DNA of 57,250 nt from Oxalobacter sp. (GTDB lineage Bacteria; Pseudomonadota; Gammaproteobacteria; Burkholderiales; Burkholderiaceae_D): positions 1 to 57,250 of the forward strand of contig JAHAYL010000048.1 of assembly GCA_018384065.1 (NCBI GenBank). Reading direction: 5' to 3'. Shown in pieces: positions 9,086-17,966 of the stretch (positions are counted from its first letter, which is position 1; every line of letters starts with the position of its first letter). The notes under the pieces are model-generated. The model made no database searches, was not told the DNA's origin, and saw only the letters and a list, made by a program, of their open reading frames with translations. Both the position numbers and the translations under genes were made by a program.

Positions 9086-9676
9086 ATGGACAAAGTACTC
9101 ATTCTCAACGCCTCGAAAGTACTGGGAGGATCGAAAGGCAAACTGAACGACTATCTGACGGAAGTCGCCAAGAAAACCCTAGAAGGCTTAGGCTATGAAG
9201 TCAAGACAACCCGGATTGACGATGGCTACAGCATCCCCGAAGAAGTCGAAAAGCTGGTCTGGGCAGATGCCATCATCTACCAGATGCCTGCCTGGTGGAT
9301 GGAAGCCCCTTGGATTATGAAGAAATACGTTGACGAAGTTTTCATCACTGGGCATGGCAAGCTCTTTGAAAACGACGGACGGACCCGTGCTGACCGTGCA
9401 AAACTTTATGGTTCAGGCGGACTTAGCCAAGGCAAGCGGTATATGTTCTCGATGACTTGGAATGCTCCGTTACAGGCATTCACTGACCCTGAACAGTTCT
9501 TCGAAGGAAAAGGCATCGATGGTGTGCTCTTCCCTTTCCATAAAGCCAACCAGTTCGTGGGTATGTCTCCCCTGCCGACTTTCATGTGCAATGACGTCAT
9601 CAAGGCGCCGGAAATCGCAAAGGATGTCGAACGTTACACAGCCCATCTCAAAGCGGCTTTTCCAGCAGTGAAATAA
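9086..9676 (+). CDS. MdaB-like NAD(P)H quinone/flavin oxidoreductase
   Basis: About 196 residues, a flavodoxin-fold oxidoreductase of the MdaB/NQO family. Visible marks are the phosphate-binding start (VLILNASKVLGGSKGKLND), the WADAIIYQMPAWWMEAPWIMKKYVDEVF block and the glycine-rich stretch KLYGSGGLSQGKRYMFS. Such enzymes reduce quinones by two electrons and protect against oxidative stress. ATG 9086 is chosen because GAAAGGA lies five bases upstream; the ATG just before it (9083) is too close, and upstream starts lack a site. No neighbour hints at a special substrate. Confidence 0.88.
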   Translation: MDKVLILNASKVLGGSKGKLNDYLTEVAKKTLEGLGYEVKTTRIDDGYSIPEEVEKLVWADAIIYQMPAWWMEAPWIMKKYVDEVFITGHGKLFENDGRTRADRAKLYGSGGLSQGKRYMFSMTWNAPLQAFTDPEQFFEGKGIDGVLFPFHKANQFVGMSPLPTFMCNDVIKAPEIAKDVERYTAHLKAAFPAVK

Positions 9677-9692
9677 CTGACTGATAGGCATA

Positions 9693-9734
9693 AAACACGA
9701 CAGGCTGCCCAATAATCGGCAGCCTGCTGTGTTA
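9693..9734. terminator. Shared terminator hairpin between convergent genes
   Basis: CAGGCTGCC (9701-9709) pairs with GGCAGCCTG (9718-9726) around an eight-base loop, with partial extension by AACAC/GTGTT. It sits between the convergent oxidoreductase and heptosyltransferase genes. The U-tract is weak. Confidence 0.6.
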
Positions 9735-9751
9735 TCTTCAACCGAATGCCC

Positions 9752-11191
9752 TTACAACTTCCGTTGTTTACTTCTCGGAACATAACGGTCCTTTTTCCTA
9801 GTTCCTGCTCCGCTTTCATTTTCCGACAGTGTTTGCTTTCCAACCGACTGCCATCCAATGGGTTCATCAATCAGTGGCGGTTCCTTGCCAATATCCCGCA
9901 TCGCCCGTTGGATGTGCTTGATGACCTGTCTACCAGTAATCAGGCGGGTGCACTCATACTGGCGGTCAGTACCTTTGTATTTTGGACACCAAAAAAAGTC
10001 GTAACTGTCGAAGTTCTCATTGACATCATCCCAGCACCCCATGCAGCCATGGGTGTTGTAAACACGGTATGGTGTCTTGAATTCGCAGATGGGCAATGTA
10101 AAACCGCTGATGAGGATGACGGGCACTTTGCAACCCCATGCTAGCCATGCCAGACCGCTGCTCAAACCGATGAAGAAATCTGCGTGTTCAATCAATTCGA
10201 TGCGTTTCTGGAGCGGGATGTCACCGGTGAAGTCTTCTGCCCCATGAGGGATATGGTTCCAGACGTAGCCTAGTCCATAGGTGGCGTTCTTGTCGATGCA
10301 GAGCACCCTGTATCCAGCATTCTTGAGATACCGGATGACGGTCTGCCAGCCATAGCCGTTGTTCCAGTATTTGCATTGTGTCGATGCCTGGGTGGCGATG
10401 CAGACATAGGGTTCCTTGATCTGCCTTTCAGAACCTAGCTTGAATTTAGGGACGATTTCTTCAGGGTCAACACCCAAGATATAACCGGCTGTCCGATGAA
10501 GCCCGACTTTCCGGAAGTCGATGGGTTGGAATGCTGTATTGCCCTTGAAGAAGAGTCCGATGCGGTAGGTAGCGTAAGGGGTCTTATTCTTGAGGTTTTC
10601 TGGGGTGGAGAAGGTGATGTCAGGATATTGGTCTTTGAAGAGTTCGATGATCAGCGGTCCCATCGTACATTCAAGCCGGCAGTCATGCTGTTGACGGAAG
10701 CGTTCCGCATAAGGGAACCAGCCGATGAGGTCACCCAATGTGCCAACTGGATAACTGATGAGGACGTCTTTCCCCTTGAGGTTCATCGTATGCTCGAAGC
10801 AGGGTTTTGATTCCCCTTTTTTCCAGACCTTGAAGGCGAACCAGATGAAGTATTTCTTGGTGGAGGTAATCCAGCCGCCAGGACTGTCGCAGGCAAAGAT
10901 GATGTTGCCAGATTCATCGTCGATGATTTCCGCATGCCAATCCCCTGGTGGCAACAGCAGCCTTGCCCCATCGTTGAAGTCATAACGGATGCCGAATGGC
11001 CCCTGCTGGGTGGGAATGTTGGGTGGTGGGACGGAGTACGGTCCTGTCAGGGGGTTGGCTTTGCCCTGGGCATTCTGCGCAGGCGCCGTGGCAGAATTGG
11101 GCCGCTCAGAAACCTGCGGTGCAGTAGCAGAACTTGTCTGCTGGGATGTTGCCTCTTCTGAGACGGCGGATGCCGGATGCTGGTCTGTCAT
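9752..11191 (-). CDS. Autotransporter O-heptosyltransferase (BAHT/TibC family)
   Basis: About 479 residues from ATG 11191, which follows AAAGGGGAAC; the frame also opens 30 bases earlier at TTG. The N-terminus (to about residue 65) is Ser/Thr/Ala/Pro-rich and probably disordered. The rest matches bacterial autotransporter heptosyltransferases, which move heptose from ADP-heptose onto Ser residues of strand-loop-strand repeats in the cytoplasm. Support: a GT-B-like C-terminal domain with EHADFFIGLSSGLAWLAWG, and four cysteines at 383, 386, 402 and 414 (CMGC...WC...EC), the layout of the iron-finger that TibC-type enzymes use to bind Fe3+. The very large repeat autotransporter lies directly upstream on the same strand and is the obvious substrate. 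The C-terminal 20 residues are strongly basic. Confidence 0.88.
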   Translation of the reverse strand: MTDQHPASAVSEEATSQQTSSATAPQVSERPNSATAPAQNAQGKANPLTGPYSVPPPNIPTQQGPFGIRYDFNDGARLLLPPGDWHAEIIDDESGNIIFACDSPGGWITSTKKYFIWFAFKVWKKGESKPCFEHTMNLKGKDVLISYPVGTLGDLIGWFPYAERFRQQHDCRLECTMGPLIIELFKDQYPDITFSTPENLKNKTPYATYRIGLFFKGNTAFQPIDFRKVGLHRTAGYILGVDPEEIVPKFKLGSERQIKEPYVCIATQASTQCKYWNNGYGWQTVIRYLKNAGYRVLCIDKNATYGLGYVWNHIPHGAEDFTGDIPLQKRIELIEHADFFIGLSSGLAWLAWGCKVPVILISGFTLPICEFKTPYRVYNTHGCMGCWDDVNENFDSYDFFWCPKYKGTDRQYECTRLITGRQVIKHIQRAMRDIGKEPPLIDEPIGWQSVGKQTLSENESGAGTRKKDRYVPRSKQRKL

Positions 11192-11240
11192 CGTCTGTTC
11201 CCCTTTTCTACTTCTCAACAAACTCCAAAATCAGATAGGC

Positions 11241-11269
11241 GTATTATCCGGATTGTACAGGATTCTCAA
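11241..11269 (-). promoter_or_regulatory. Possible own promoter of the heptosyltransferase gene
   Basis: On the minus strand TTGAGA (11269-11264) is followed after 17 bases by TAATAC (11246-11241); GATAAT in a slightly shifted register is also possible. A terminator hairpin separates this gene from the autotransporter, so its own promoter would make sense. Confidence 0.4.
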
Positions 11270-11323
11270 TCCATTTAAAGAATTATTCAGAAAGAACTTT
11301 CAATAGGTTTTGCCCTTTATGAT

Positions 11324-11357
11324 GAAAGACCACGCCTTAACTGTGGCGTGGTCTTTC
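11324..11357. terminator. Terminator downstream of the autotransporter gene
   Basis: AAAGACCACGCC (11325-11336) and GGCGTGGTCTTT (11345-11356) are perfect 12-base inverted repeats around an eight-base loop. It begins 23 bases past the autotransporter stop and sits before the heptosyltransferase gene, so it should reduce read-through between the two. Confidence 0.7.
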
Positions 11358-11379
11358 TGGTTTCAGGCATATTCAGCTA

Positions 11380-14300
11380 TCAGAACTCATACTTCGCTGT
11401 GATGCTGCCTGCACCACCTCGTCTGTCGCCAACGTACCCCTTCGCCGTCAGGTCGAATGTCCATGGACTGTTCGCACTCGGCTTCATGACGAGACCGACC
11501 TCACCGATCCCGGTGTTGCCCTGTAAGGTCGGCGTATCCAGGCTGGCGCCGTTGATGTTCCCCCTCGCATCCCCGTTGAAGATGTGTTCATACGCCAACC
11601 CAGCCTTCCACTTGAGGGTGTCGGTGGCTTCGCCGGTGAAACGGAAACCGGTACGGACTGCATGCGTGGTGCTGGACCCCATGTGGAATCTGCTGTTGTC
11701 ACGGTCATGGAGCCTGACGTCATCCCCATCCAGCCAGGTGATGGCATAACGGCCATACAGGTCCAGGTCGGTCTTGTCTGCTATGTTGAAGACATAACCA
11801 CCACCGATATGCGCCGCGGTGTAGAAGGACTCGTTCTTGTAGTGGGCTTTGTCTCCGGTGTACCGGCCATCAAAGTCGGTCTTGGCAACGCCCAGGCGGA
11901 TGGATCCATCGACGTAGAACGGGTTGTCGAAGTTGTATTTGCCAGCGATGCCGATGCCGTAGTATTCGTGCTCACCGCTGCCTTTGGCGCCACTGACATG
12001 GGATTTGCTGTTGCCCCATCCGGCTTCAATGAAGCCTGCCAGTGTGGTGTTGGCTGTCGGTTTGGCGGCAACACCTGCCATGAGTGAGACGCTGTCGAGG
12101 TCGATGTGGGAACCGGTTTCGTACCTGGAGGACCCGCCATGGATGGCACCGAAGACGTTGGTGCCGCTCTTCGCGGCTTCATCAATGGCGGCCATGCCCT
12201 GGTCGGCGATGAATTCGGTGCCCTGGTTGACGAGGGCGATGGTGCCGAGCAGTGCCTCGGAGAGGGTCTTGCTGTTCTCGGTGGCGGTCTGCTGTCCGGC
12301 AACGACGATTTCTTCGGTCTCTTCTTCCTCTTCTGTTGTTGCAACGGCCTGAGCCCGCTTCTTGTCTGACTCGGCTTTCTTGTCCGCAGATGCAGTCTGG
12401 GTCTTGCTGTCAGACTTCTTGTCTTCTGACGGCTTGTCCTTGCTGTCGGATGCCTTGGTCTGTGCCTTTTCTTCTGACTTCTGACTGTCGGCTCCCTGAG
12501 TATTGGTGTTCCCTGAAGCGGATGCCGCATCATTGGACGGTGACTGTTCTGTGGTACTGGTGGTTCCGTCATTGCCCTGTGCTTCGGTTCCGGCTGGGTC
12601 TGTTGAAACTGTGGTATTTCCTGCCTCAGCCGTTGATGATTCCGCTGCCAACAGGGTGACCGGTGCCGCAGCAAGGCGCATGGCCTTGAGTTTCGGTGCC
12701 GCCTGGACGGTGGCGGTCAGGGTGCCGGTTGTTTCAGCTGTGGTACCGGTGTCCGATGCTCCTGATGATGTTCCGGTGCTTGCCGGTGCAGAGCTGACCA
12801 GCGTACCGGATGCTGTACCGCCTGAAGATGCACCGGTTACCGGAGTTGCCGATTTTGGCGCTGTGGTCTGGGATGCCGTTGTCACGGTACTGCCTGAGGT
12901 GGACGGTGTACTGACCAAGCTTCCCGATGCCGTACCTGTCGATGCCACGCTGGATACGCTGGTTGTTGCATTCGGCTGTACAGCAGCGGTACTTGTCGAG
13001 GCACCTGTCGACACTGCCGATGTTTTCGCCACGGTGGCCTGGCTCACGGCCGAGGCTGGCAGTTTCAGCTTCTTGATGGATTTGGTGACGCTGATGGTGC
13101 TGCCTGTCCCGTTGATGACCAGGCTCTTGACTTTGCCGGCACTGCTGTCGAATTTCCAGCTGGTGTTGGTGAAGGTGCCGGCACGCTTCATGGTGGCACC
13201 GGTGAGGTTGAGGGTGCCTTTGCTTGCCTTGAGCAGGTTGATCTTGGCGGCGCCCTTGAGGCTGGAAGGCCCTGTGACGCTCAGGGTCTTGCCTTTGAAG
13301 CTTGCACCTTTCTTGCCGGTGACGGTGATGATGGCTTTGGTTTTGTTGGCCTTGGCGGCGGTCAGGCTGAGGGTCTTGTAGCCATCAAGGGCGCCAACGG
13401 TGTTGACGCCGCTGGCGGCGATGCTGTTGCTGGTGTTGACGGCTTTCTTCTTGGTCCAGCCGCCATAGACGCCTTTGGTGACGGTGGCATTGGCAAGGAC
13501 GACTTTGTTGCCGGTGACTTTGCCTTTGGTGGAGAGGCCACCGTAGATGTTGGCGGTGACTTTGCCGCCTTTGAAGGTGACGGTGTTGCCGGTGACTGCA
13601 CCGGAGGCGCTCTGGCCACCACGGATTTCTTTGCTGGTGGTGCTGCCGCTGATGGTGACTTTGTTGCTCTTGACGGCGCCGCTCTTGGAGTAGCCACCGA
13701 CGACGGTGCCGTTGCTGCCTTTACCGGAGATGGTGACGGTGTTCTTGGTGACGGCACCACCTGCTGTCGCATAACCGCCGCGCAAAGCGGTCTTGACAGT
13801 GCCGCCTGTCTTCTTGACGACGTTGCCGGTAACGGTTTTGCTCTTGCCCTGACCGCCGGCTATGTTGGTGATGGTGCCACCAGACATGGTGACGGTGTTC
13901 TTGCTGACGGCGCCGGTGGATCCATAGCCGCCTCTGATGGTTGCGGCGGTACCGCCTTTGAAGGTGACGCTGTTGGAGGCTATTGCACCGGAGGTGCCCT
14001 GCCCGCCTGCGATGTCTTTGCTGGTGGTGCTGCCACTGACGGTGACTTTGTTGCTGGTGACGGCGCCTTTCTGGCTGTAACCGCCGATGACGGTGCCGTT
14101 GCTGCCTTTACCGGAGATGGTGACGGTGTTCTTCTCTGCCTTGCCACTTGTCGTGGTGCCACCACGCAGTGCGGTCTTGACGGTGCCGCCTGTCTTGGTG
14201 ACGCTGTTGCCCGTCACCGCACCGGATGTACCCTGGCCACCATAGGCGTTGGTGACGGTGCCGCCACCGATGGTGACTTTGTTGCTGGAAACGGCACCTG

Positions 14301-17300
14301 TCGGGGTGTAGCCGCCATAGATTGTTCCTGTGAGAGTCCCTGCCTTGAAGGTAACAGCATTGCTGGAAGTTAATCCTGATTTAGAATAACCACCATAGAT
14401 TGGAGAAGTATAATCACCACCGTTGATAGTCACAGTGCCTGATGTTGCTACATCGTTGCCTTCCGCATAAACACCGGCAATGGCTTTCGTCTGGATAGAT
14501 TCAGTCAGGCTTATGTTGCCATCACCAATCGAAATACCATCTTCTATGTATTTACCAGCAAGGAGTTCTCGGGTTGCTGCCAGCCCAACTGTCCCTTCTG
14601 CAATAGTCCCTTTAAAACCATATCGGCGGATATTGTCGTCAGCATCCATTTGAACGACTTTTTCAGCAATTGGCGTGAAAGAAACGTTACTGGTATCAAG
14701 GGAGTTTCCGTTTATCAATAAGATGGTTGTCCCATCATCCAACATTCTGCTGACATGGATATTGCTGACATTGATAGTGGAATCTCTGATGCTGGACTCA
14801 CCCGTAACGGTGAGGAGCGGCACCGCTTCATTCATCGTTATGCCACCATCAAATACGATATCGCCTTTGCTCTGAAGCGCATCTGCGGTGGCGGCTCCCA
14901 ACACTTTGAGTGTTCCGCCTTGGGCAATGGTTGAACTGATTGCGGATGCCCCTGTTTCCAAAGTCTGGATACCACCTTCAGTGACTGTCGTATCAATAGC
15001 TTCACCACCACTAGAGACTATCTGGTTTGTATTTGCCAAGATTTTTGTCCCAATAGCCGAACCGCCAGAAGAAATAGATTGCTCAGCACCTTCTCCGCCT
15101 AAGACAACATTAGAAGTGATAGCACCGCTATTAATCTGGTTGATTGCGCCTTCTTCAAGCCATGCGTTACTGACGAATCCACCAGCTTCGACGGTTATCG
15201 TTCCATCTTTAAAGACGTTAGTGTAATTGGCTGAACCACCTGCCAAGACGGTTTGCGAACCATAAGCATTGACAATGGTGTGATTGGCAATTCCCCCTGA
15301 AGAGACAATCTGTTCGCCCCCTGAGTTGATGGTAGTATATTCAGCTATGCCTGCATGTTTACCTTCATCGATATTGACAGCCCCATTAATGCCATAGACA
15401 TACTGTTTACCCCCGGCGTTGACAGTAGTGTCCAAAGCAGTACCGCCATTCCACCATTCTGCATCTTCGTCTGCACCATAGACATGCTGTATACCACCTG
15501 AGTTGACAGTAGTCGAAATGGCTGTACCATCAGTTATAGACTGCTGGGCTTTTGACACAATCAATCCATCAACGCTCTCAATCAATTCATCATATAAATG
15601 AAAATCAACATCTCCCACGATACGGTTGCCATCTTTATCGAGCACCTCTACTGGAGAACCGTTGAGGGTTGTGTGATTGGCTACACCTCCCCGAACAGAC
15701 TGATATCCGCCCGCATTGACAGTGGTGGTGTTGGCAGTACCTCCTTCGACAAACTGAGCTCCACCTACATTCAGTGTGGTATCGTTGGCAGTGACACCAG
15801 CATAAGCCGAAAGCGTCTGATTACCGGCTTTCAATTTATAAGAAGAATCATTATCTGAATAATAGAAAAATCCACCAACGCTTGTACGGTTGGCAACAGC
15901 ACCACTGCCATCATAATCTGTGCCATTGTAATTGTATGCTACGCCAATTCCCTGAAACCCGCCGTTGATGATTGTGTCATTGGCGTTGCCATACTGGTGA
16001 ATCTCTTGTCTGCCAGCTGTTCCGACTGTTGCTCCATTAATCCCATTAATCCTTGTACGGTTGGCAGTACCACCACTATAAATCCTTTGCAAGCCGGCGG
16101 CCTGTTGACCCGCATTAAGGGTTGTATCATTGGCGATACCCCCTGCATAAATCTTCTGTCCTTCACCAGGTTTGTTGGAGCCATTGTCGGAATGGTTATT
16201 TGTGAAGGTTGCGCTATTGGCGATGCCTCCTGAAAAAACAATTTGGGCTATAGATCCAGAACCAGTTGTATTATTGGCAACACCTCCACTGTATACAGTT
16301 TGGACTGGTTTGAATGCATAATCTGCAGCACTGATGAGGGTTGTACTATTGGCTGTCCCATAAACATCCTGATATGCACTTATAAGTGTCGTATCTGTTG
16401 CACTGCCTCCTTTTTGGATGGTCTGTACCCCGCCATATTGAAGAGTGGTGCCACTAGCTTTGCCACCTGACAGGATATGCTGAATACTGTCGGCACCAGT
16501 GACAGAAGTACTGAAGGCATTGCCTGCGACTTCTTGAGTTCCTTGAGTGATTGTCGTGCCGGTGGCAGAACCTTTCTGGAAAATCTTCTCTATAGCTCCC
16601 CTTGCCGCTATTTTTGTATTGGTTGCTTTGCCACCTTTGGCTATTTCCAATATCCCACTACCAGCTATTGTTGTACTGAAGGCAGTGGCATCCGTGCCGG
16701 AAATTTGCTGTATACCGCTACGGATTGTTGTGTACTCGGCACGCCCACCTTCATGGACATATTGCTCCCCTCCACTGATAGTGGTACTGGATGCAACGCC
16801 ACCTTTATTAACGAATTGCCGCCCGCCATCATAGATGGTCGTTCCCTTAGCGATACCAGAGACATTTTGCCAACCAGCGCCATAGTTATTCGTGCCTCCA
16901 CTAAGTCCCCTGATGATTGTATTGCTGGCAACTGCATCTTTGGAAACAATTTGGTGACCGTCAGCATTGATTTTTGTTCCATAAGCCGTACCGGAAATGA
17001 TTTCCTCAGAGGCGGTAAGATGGACGCCATCCAGCCATGATGTGCTTCCTCCAGAACCGCTAAGGACTGTACCCGATGCATTTCCCCCAGACAGATATTG
17101 ATATCCACCAGCATTGACTGTTGTTCTATTGGCAGTCCCACCTTCATAAATGTAGGAGTTCCCCCCAGAATTGATGGTTGTACTTATGGCACTACCACCA
17201 TTGGAAATAATCTGAACACCATATTCATTGATGGTTGCATTGCTGGCAATGCCTCCATCAAAGATATTCTGCGTGCCACTATTGGTTGTATCATTTTTCC

Positions 17301-17757
17301 ATCCAGTGACAGTAGTATTGTTGGCGGTGCCACCGGAGAGGAGATTTTGCCGCCCATAGCCATTGACCGTCGTGTTGTTGGCAACACCACCTGCATAGAC
17401 ATACTGTATTGGTAGACTTCCTGCCCCAATATCACCAGATATATTGACTTTTGTGCCGTTAGCCGTCCCATAGACCTTTTGTGTATCTCCATAACGCAAG
17501 GTGATAGAACCTGATGTCTGACCGGCATTTACCACATACTCTGTTGCATAGACCTGCGGGGCAAGCATTGCAGTAAAAGACATCAGCAGGAAGGCTTTCT
17601 TGGCAGTTGTCTTGACAATAGTCCCACTACCACCATGGGACTTGGCAAGTTCTGATACGACACTCAGGCAACGTTTGGCTTTGTTCCAGATGGTTTTGTA
17701 ATCTTGTTCATGGTGTCCCTCCAAGATGAGATGGTAGCTGACTAAGGAAGAATTCAT
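11380..17757 (-). CDS. AIDA-type giant autotransporter adhesin, start region frameshifted
   Basis: A type Va autotransporter of about 2,100 residues (2,125 from ATG 17757). Residues 20-71 form an extended signal peptide (DYKTIWNKAKRCLSVVSEL, then a hydrophobic core and VYA cleavage). About residues 72-960 are strand-loop-strand repeats of roughly 19 residues (GG-A--TTVN-GG-Q pattern), the type modified by autotransporter heptosyltransferases. About 1121-1435 hold twelve repeats of about 26 residues (SGAV--N-VT--GG----I-GG). A Ser/Thr-rich and then Lys/Asp/Glu-rich linker follows (about 1540-1830), then a beta-barrel translocator of about 280 residues ending in YEF. The strong ribosome binding site GGAGGG stands before ATG 17711, which reads MNKI and then leaves the frame; the long frame only opens at ATG 17757, which has no ribosome binding site. 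The likely cause is a one-base deletion near 17700. As it stands the gene may be off, or the sequence may contain an error. Confidence 0.85.
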   Translation of the reverse strand: MNSSLVSYHLILEGHHEQDYKTIWNKAKRCLSVVSELAKSHGGSGTIVKTTAKKAFLLMSFTAMLAPQVYATEYVVNAGQTSGSITLRYGDTQKVYGTANGTKVNISGDIGAGSLPIQYVYAGGVANNTTVNGYGRQNLLSGGTANNTTVTGWKNDTTNSGTQNIFDGGIASNATINEYGVQIISNGGSAISTTINSGGNSYIYEGGTANRTTVNAGGYQYLSGGNASGTVLSGSGGSTSWLDGVHLTASEEIISGTAYGTKINADGHQIVSKDAVASNTIIRGLSGGTNNYGAGWQNVSGIAKGTTIYDGGRQFVNKGGVASSTTISGGEQYVHEGGRAEYTTIRSGIQQISGTDATAFSTTIAGSGILEIAKGGKATNTKIAARGAIEKIFQKGSATGTTITQGTQEVAGNAFSTSVTGADSIQHILSGGKASGTTLQYGGVQTIQKGGSATDTTLISAYQDVYGTANSTTLISAADYAFKPVQTVYSGGVANNTTGSGSIAQIVFSGGIANSATFTNNHSDNGSNKPGEGQKIYAGGIANDTTLNAGQQAAGLQRIYSGGTANRTRINGINGATVGTAGRQEIHQYGNANDTIINGGFQGIGVAYNYNGTDYDGSGAVANRTSVGGFFYYSDNDSSYKLKAGNQTLSAYAGVTANDTTLNVGGAQFVEGGTANTTTVNAGGYQSVRGGVANHTTLNGSPVEVLDKDGNRIVGDVDFHLYDELIESVDGLIVSKAQQSITDGTAISTTVNSGGIQHVYGADEDAEWWNGGTALDTTVNAGGKQYVYGINGAVNIDEGKHAGIAEYTTINSGGEQIVSSGGIANHTIVNAYGSQTVLAGGSANYTNVFKDGTITVEAGGFVSNAWLEEGAINQINSGAITSNVVLGGEGAEQSISSGGSAIGTKILANTNQIVSSGGEAIDTTVTEGGIQTLETGASAISSTIAQGGTLKVLGAATADALQSKGDIVFDGGITMNEAVPLLTVTGESSIRDSTINVSNIHVSRMLDDGTTILLINGNSLDTSNVSFTPIAEKVVQMDADDNIRRYGFKGTIAEGTVGLAATRELLAGKYIEDGISIGDGNISLTESIQTKAIAGVYAEGNDVATSGTVTINGGDYTSPIYGGYSKSGLTSSNAVTFKAGTLTGTIYGGYTPTGAVSSNKVTIGGGTVTNAYGGQGTSGAVTGNSVTKTGGTVKTALRGGTTTSGKAEKNTVTISGKGSNGTVIGGYSQKGAVTSNKVTVSGSTTSKDIAGGQGTSGAIASNSVTFKGGTAATIRGGYGSTGAVSKNTVTMSGGTITNIAGGQGKSKTVTGNVVKKTGGTVKTALRGGYATAGGAVTKNTVTISGKGSNGTVVGGYSKSGAVKSNKVTISGSTTSKEIRGGQSASGAVTGNTVTFKGGKVTANIYGGLSTKGKVTGNKVVLANATVTKGVYGGWTKKKAVNTSNSIAASGVNTVGALDGYKTLSLTAAKANKTKAIITVTGKKGASFKGKTLSVTGPSSLKGAAKINLLKASKGTLNLTGATMKRAGTFTNTSWKFDSSAGKVKSLVINGTGSTISVTKSIKKLKLPASAVSQATVAKTSAVSTGASTSTAAVQPNATTSVSSVASTGTASGSLVSTPSTSGSTVTTASQTTAPKSATPVTGASSGGTASGTLVSSAPASTGTSSGASDTGTTAETTGTLTATVQAAPKLKAMRLAAAPVTLLAAESSTAEAGNTTVSTDPAGTEAQGNDGTTSTTEQSPSNDAASASGNTNTQGADSQKSEEKAQTKASDSKDKPSEDKKSDSKTQTASADKKAESDKKRAQAVATTEEEEETEEIVVAGQQTATENSKTLSEALLGTIALVNQGTEFIADQGMAAIDEAAKSGTNVFGAIHGGSSRYETGSHIDLDSVSLMAGVAAKPTANTTLAGFIEAGWGNSKSHVSGAKGSGEHEYYGIGIAGKYNFDNPFYVDGSIRLGVAKTDFDGRYTGDKAHYKNESFYTAAHIGGGYVFNIADKTDLDLYGRYAITWLDGDDVRLHDRDNSRFHMGSSTTHAVRTGFRFTGEATDTLKWKAGLAYEHIFNGDARGNINGASLDTPTLQGNTGIGEVGLVMKPSANSPWTFDLTAKGYVGDRRGGAGSITAKYEF
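13702..14165 (-). repeat. 387-bp tandem duplication inside the autotransporter repeats
   Basis: The block starting at 13702 (gacggtgccgttgctgcc) recurs at 14089 with a 387-bp offset, or 129 codons. It shows that about five of the 26-residue repeats were duplicated together. Protein repeats 3-6 and 8-10 match closely (GGTVKTALRGG, then TVTISGKGSNGTV). The full copy extends beyond these limits with lower similarity. Confidence 0.75.
17697..17720 (-). other. Frameshift site at the native start of the autotransporter
   Basis: On the minus strand GGAGGGACACC leads to ATG 17711, then AACAAGATTACAAAACC. In this frame it reads MNKITKPSG and stops after 15 codons. With one extra T (ATT-TAC) it would read MNKIYKTIWN, the classic start of an extended signal peptide, and join the long frame exactly. 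The missing base lies around 17700-17701. Confidence 0.8.
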
Positions 17758-17966
17758 GTATCCGACTGATGTTTACACACACTTTCCGTCCTGTCTCAGT
17801 CACTCAGACATCAAGAAAGGACGGCAGTACAAAAAGGAAACATACAGATAATGATAATATACCAAATATCAGTACTGGAATTAAGAGTTTTTACGTATTG
17901 TTATCAAACAGTTGCAATGGGTCTGATATATCAAAGAACTGCGATGGATTTCCTCTTGGTAACTGG

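Noticed and set aside
12503-13381. 292-codon plus-strand open frame
   Set aside because: It lies antisense to the Ser/Thr-rich and repeat part of the adhesin; its Val/Ala/Pro-rich product reflects the repeat codons.
11380-17757. Regularly spaced repeats suggesting a CRISPR array or other DNA repeat
   Set aside because: The repeats stay in one reading frame and encode the adhesin passenger; unit sizes vary and there are no spacers.
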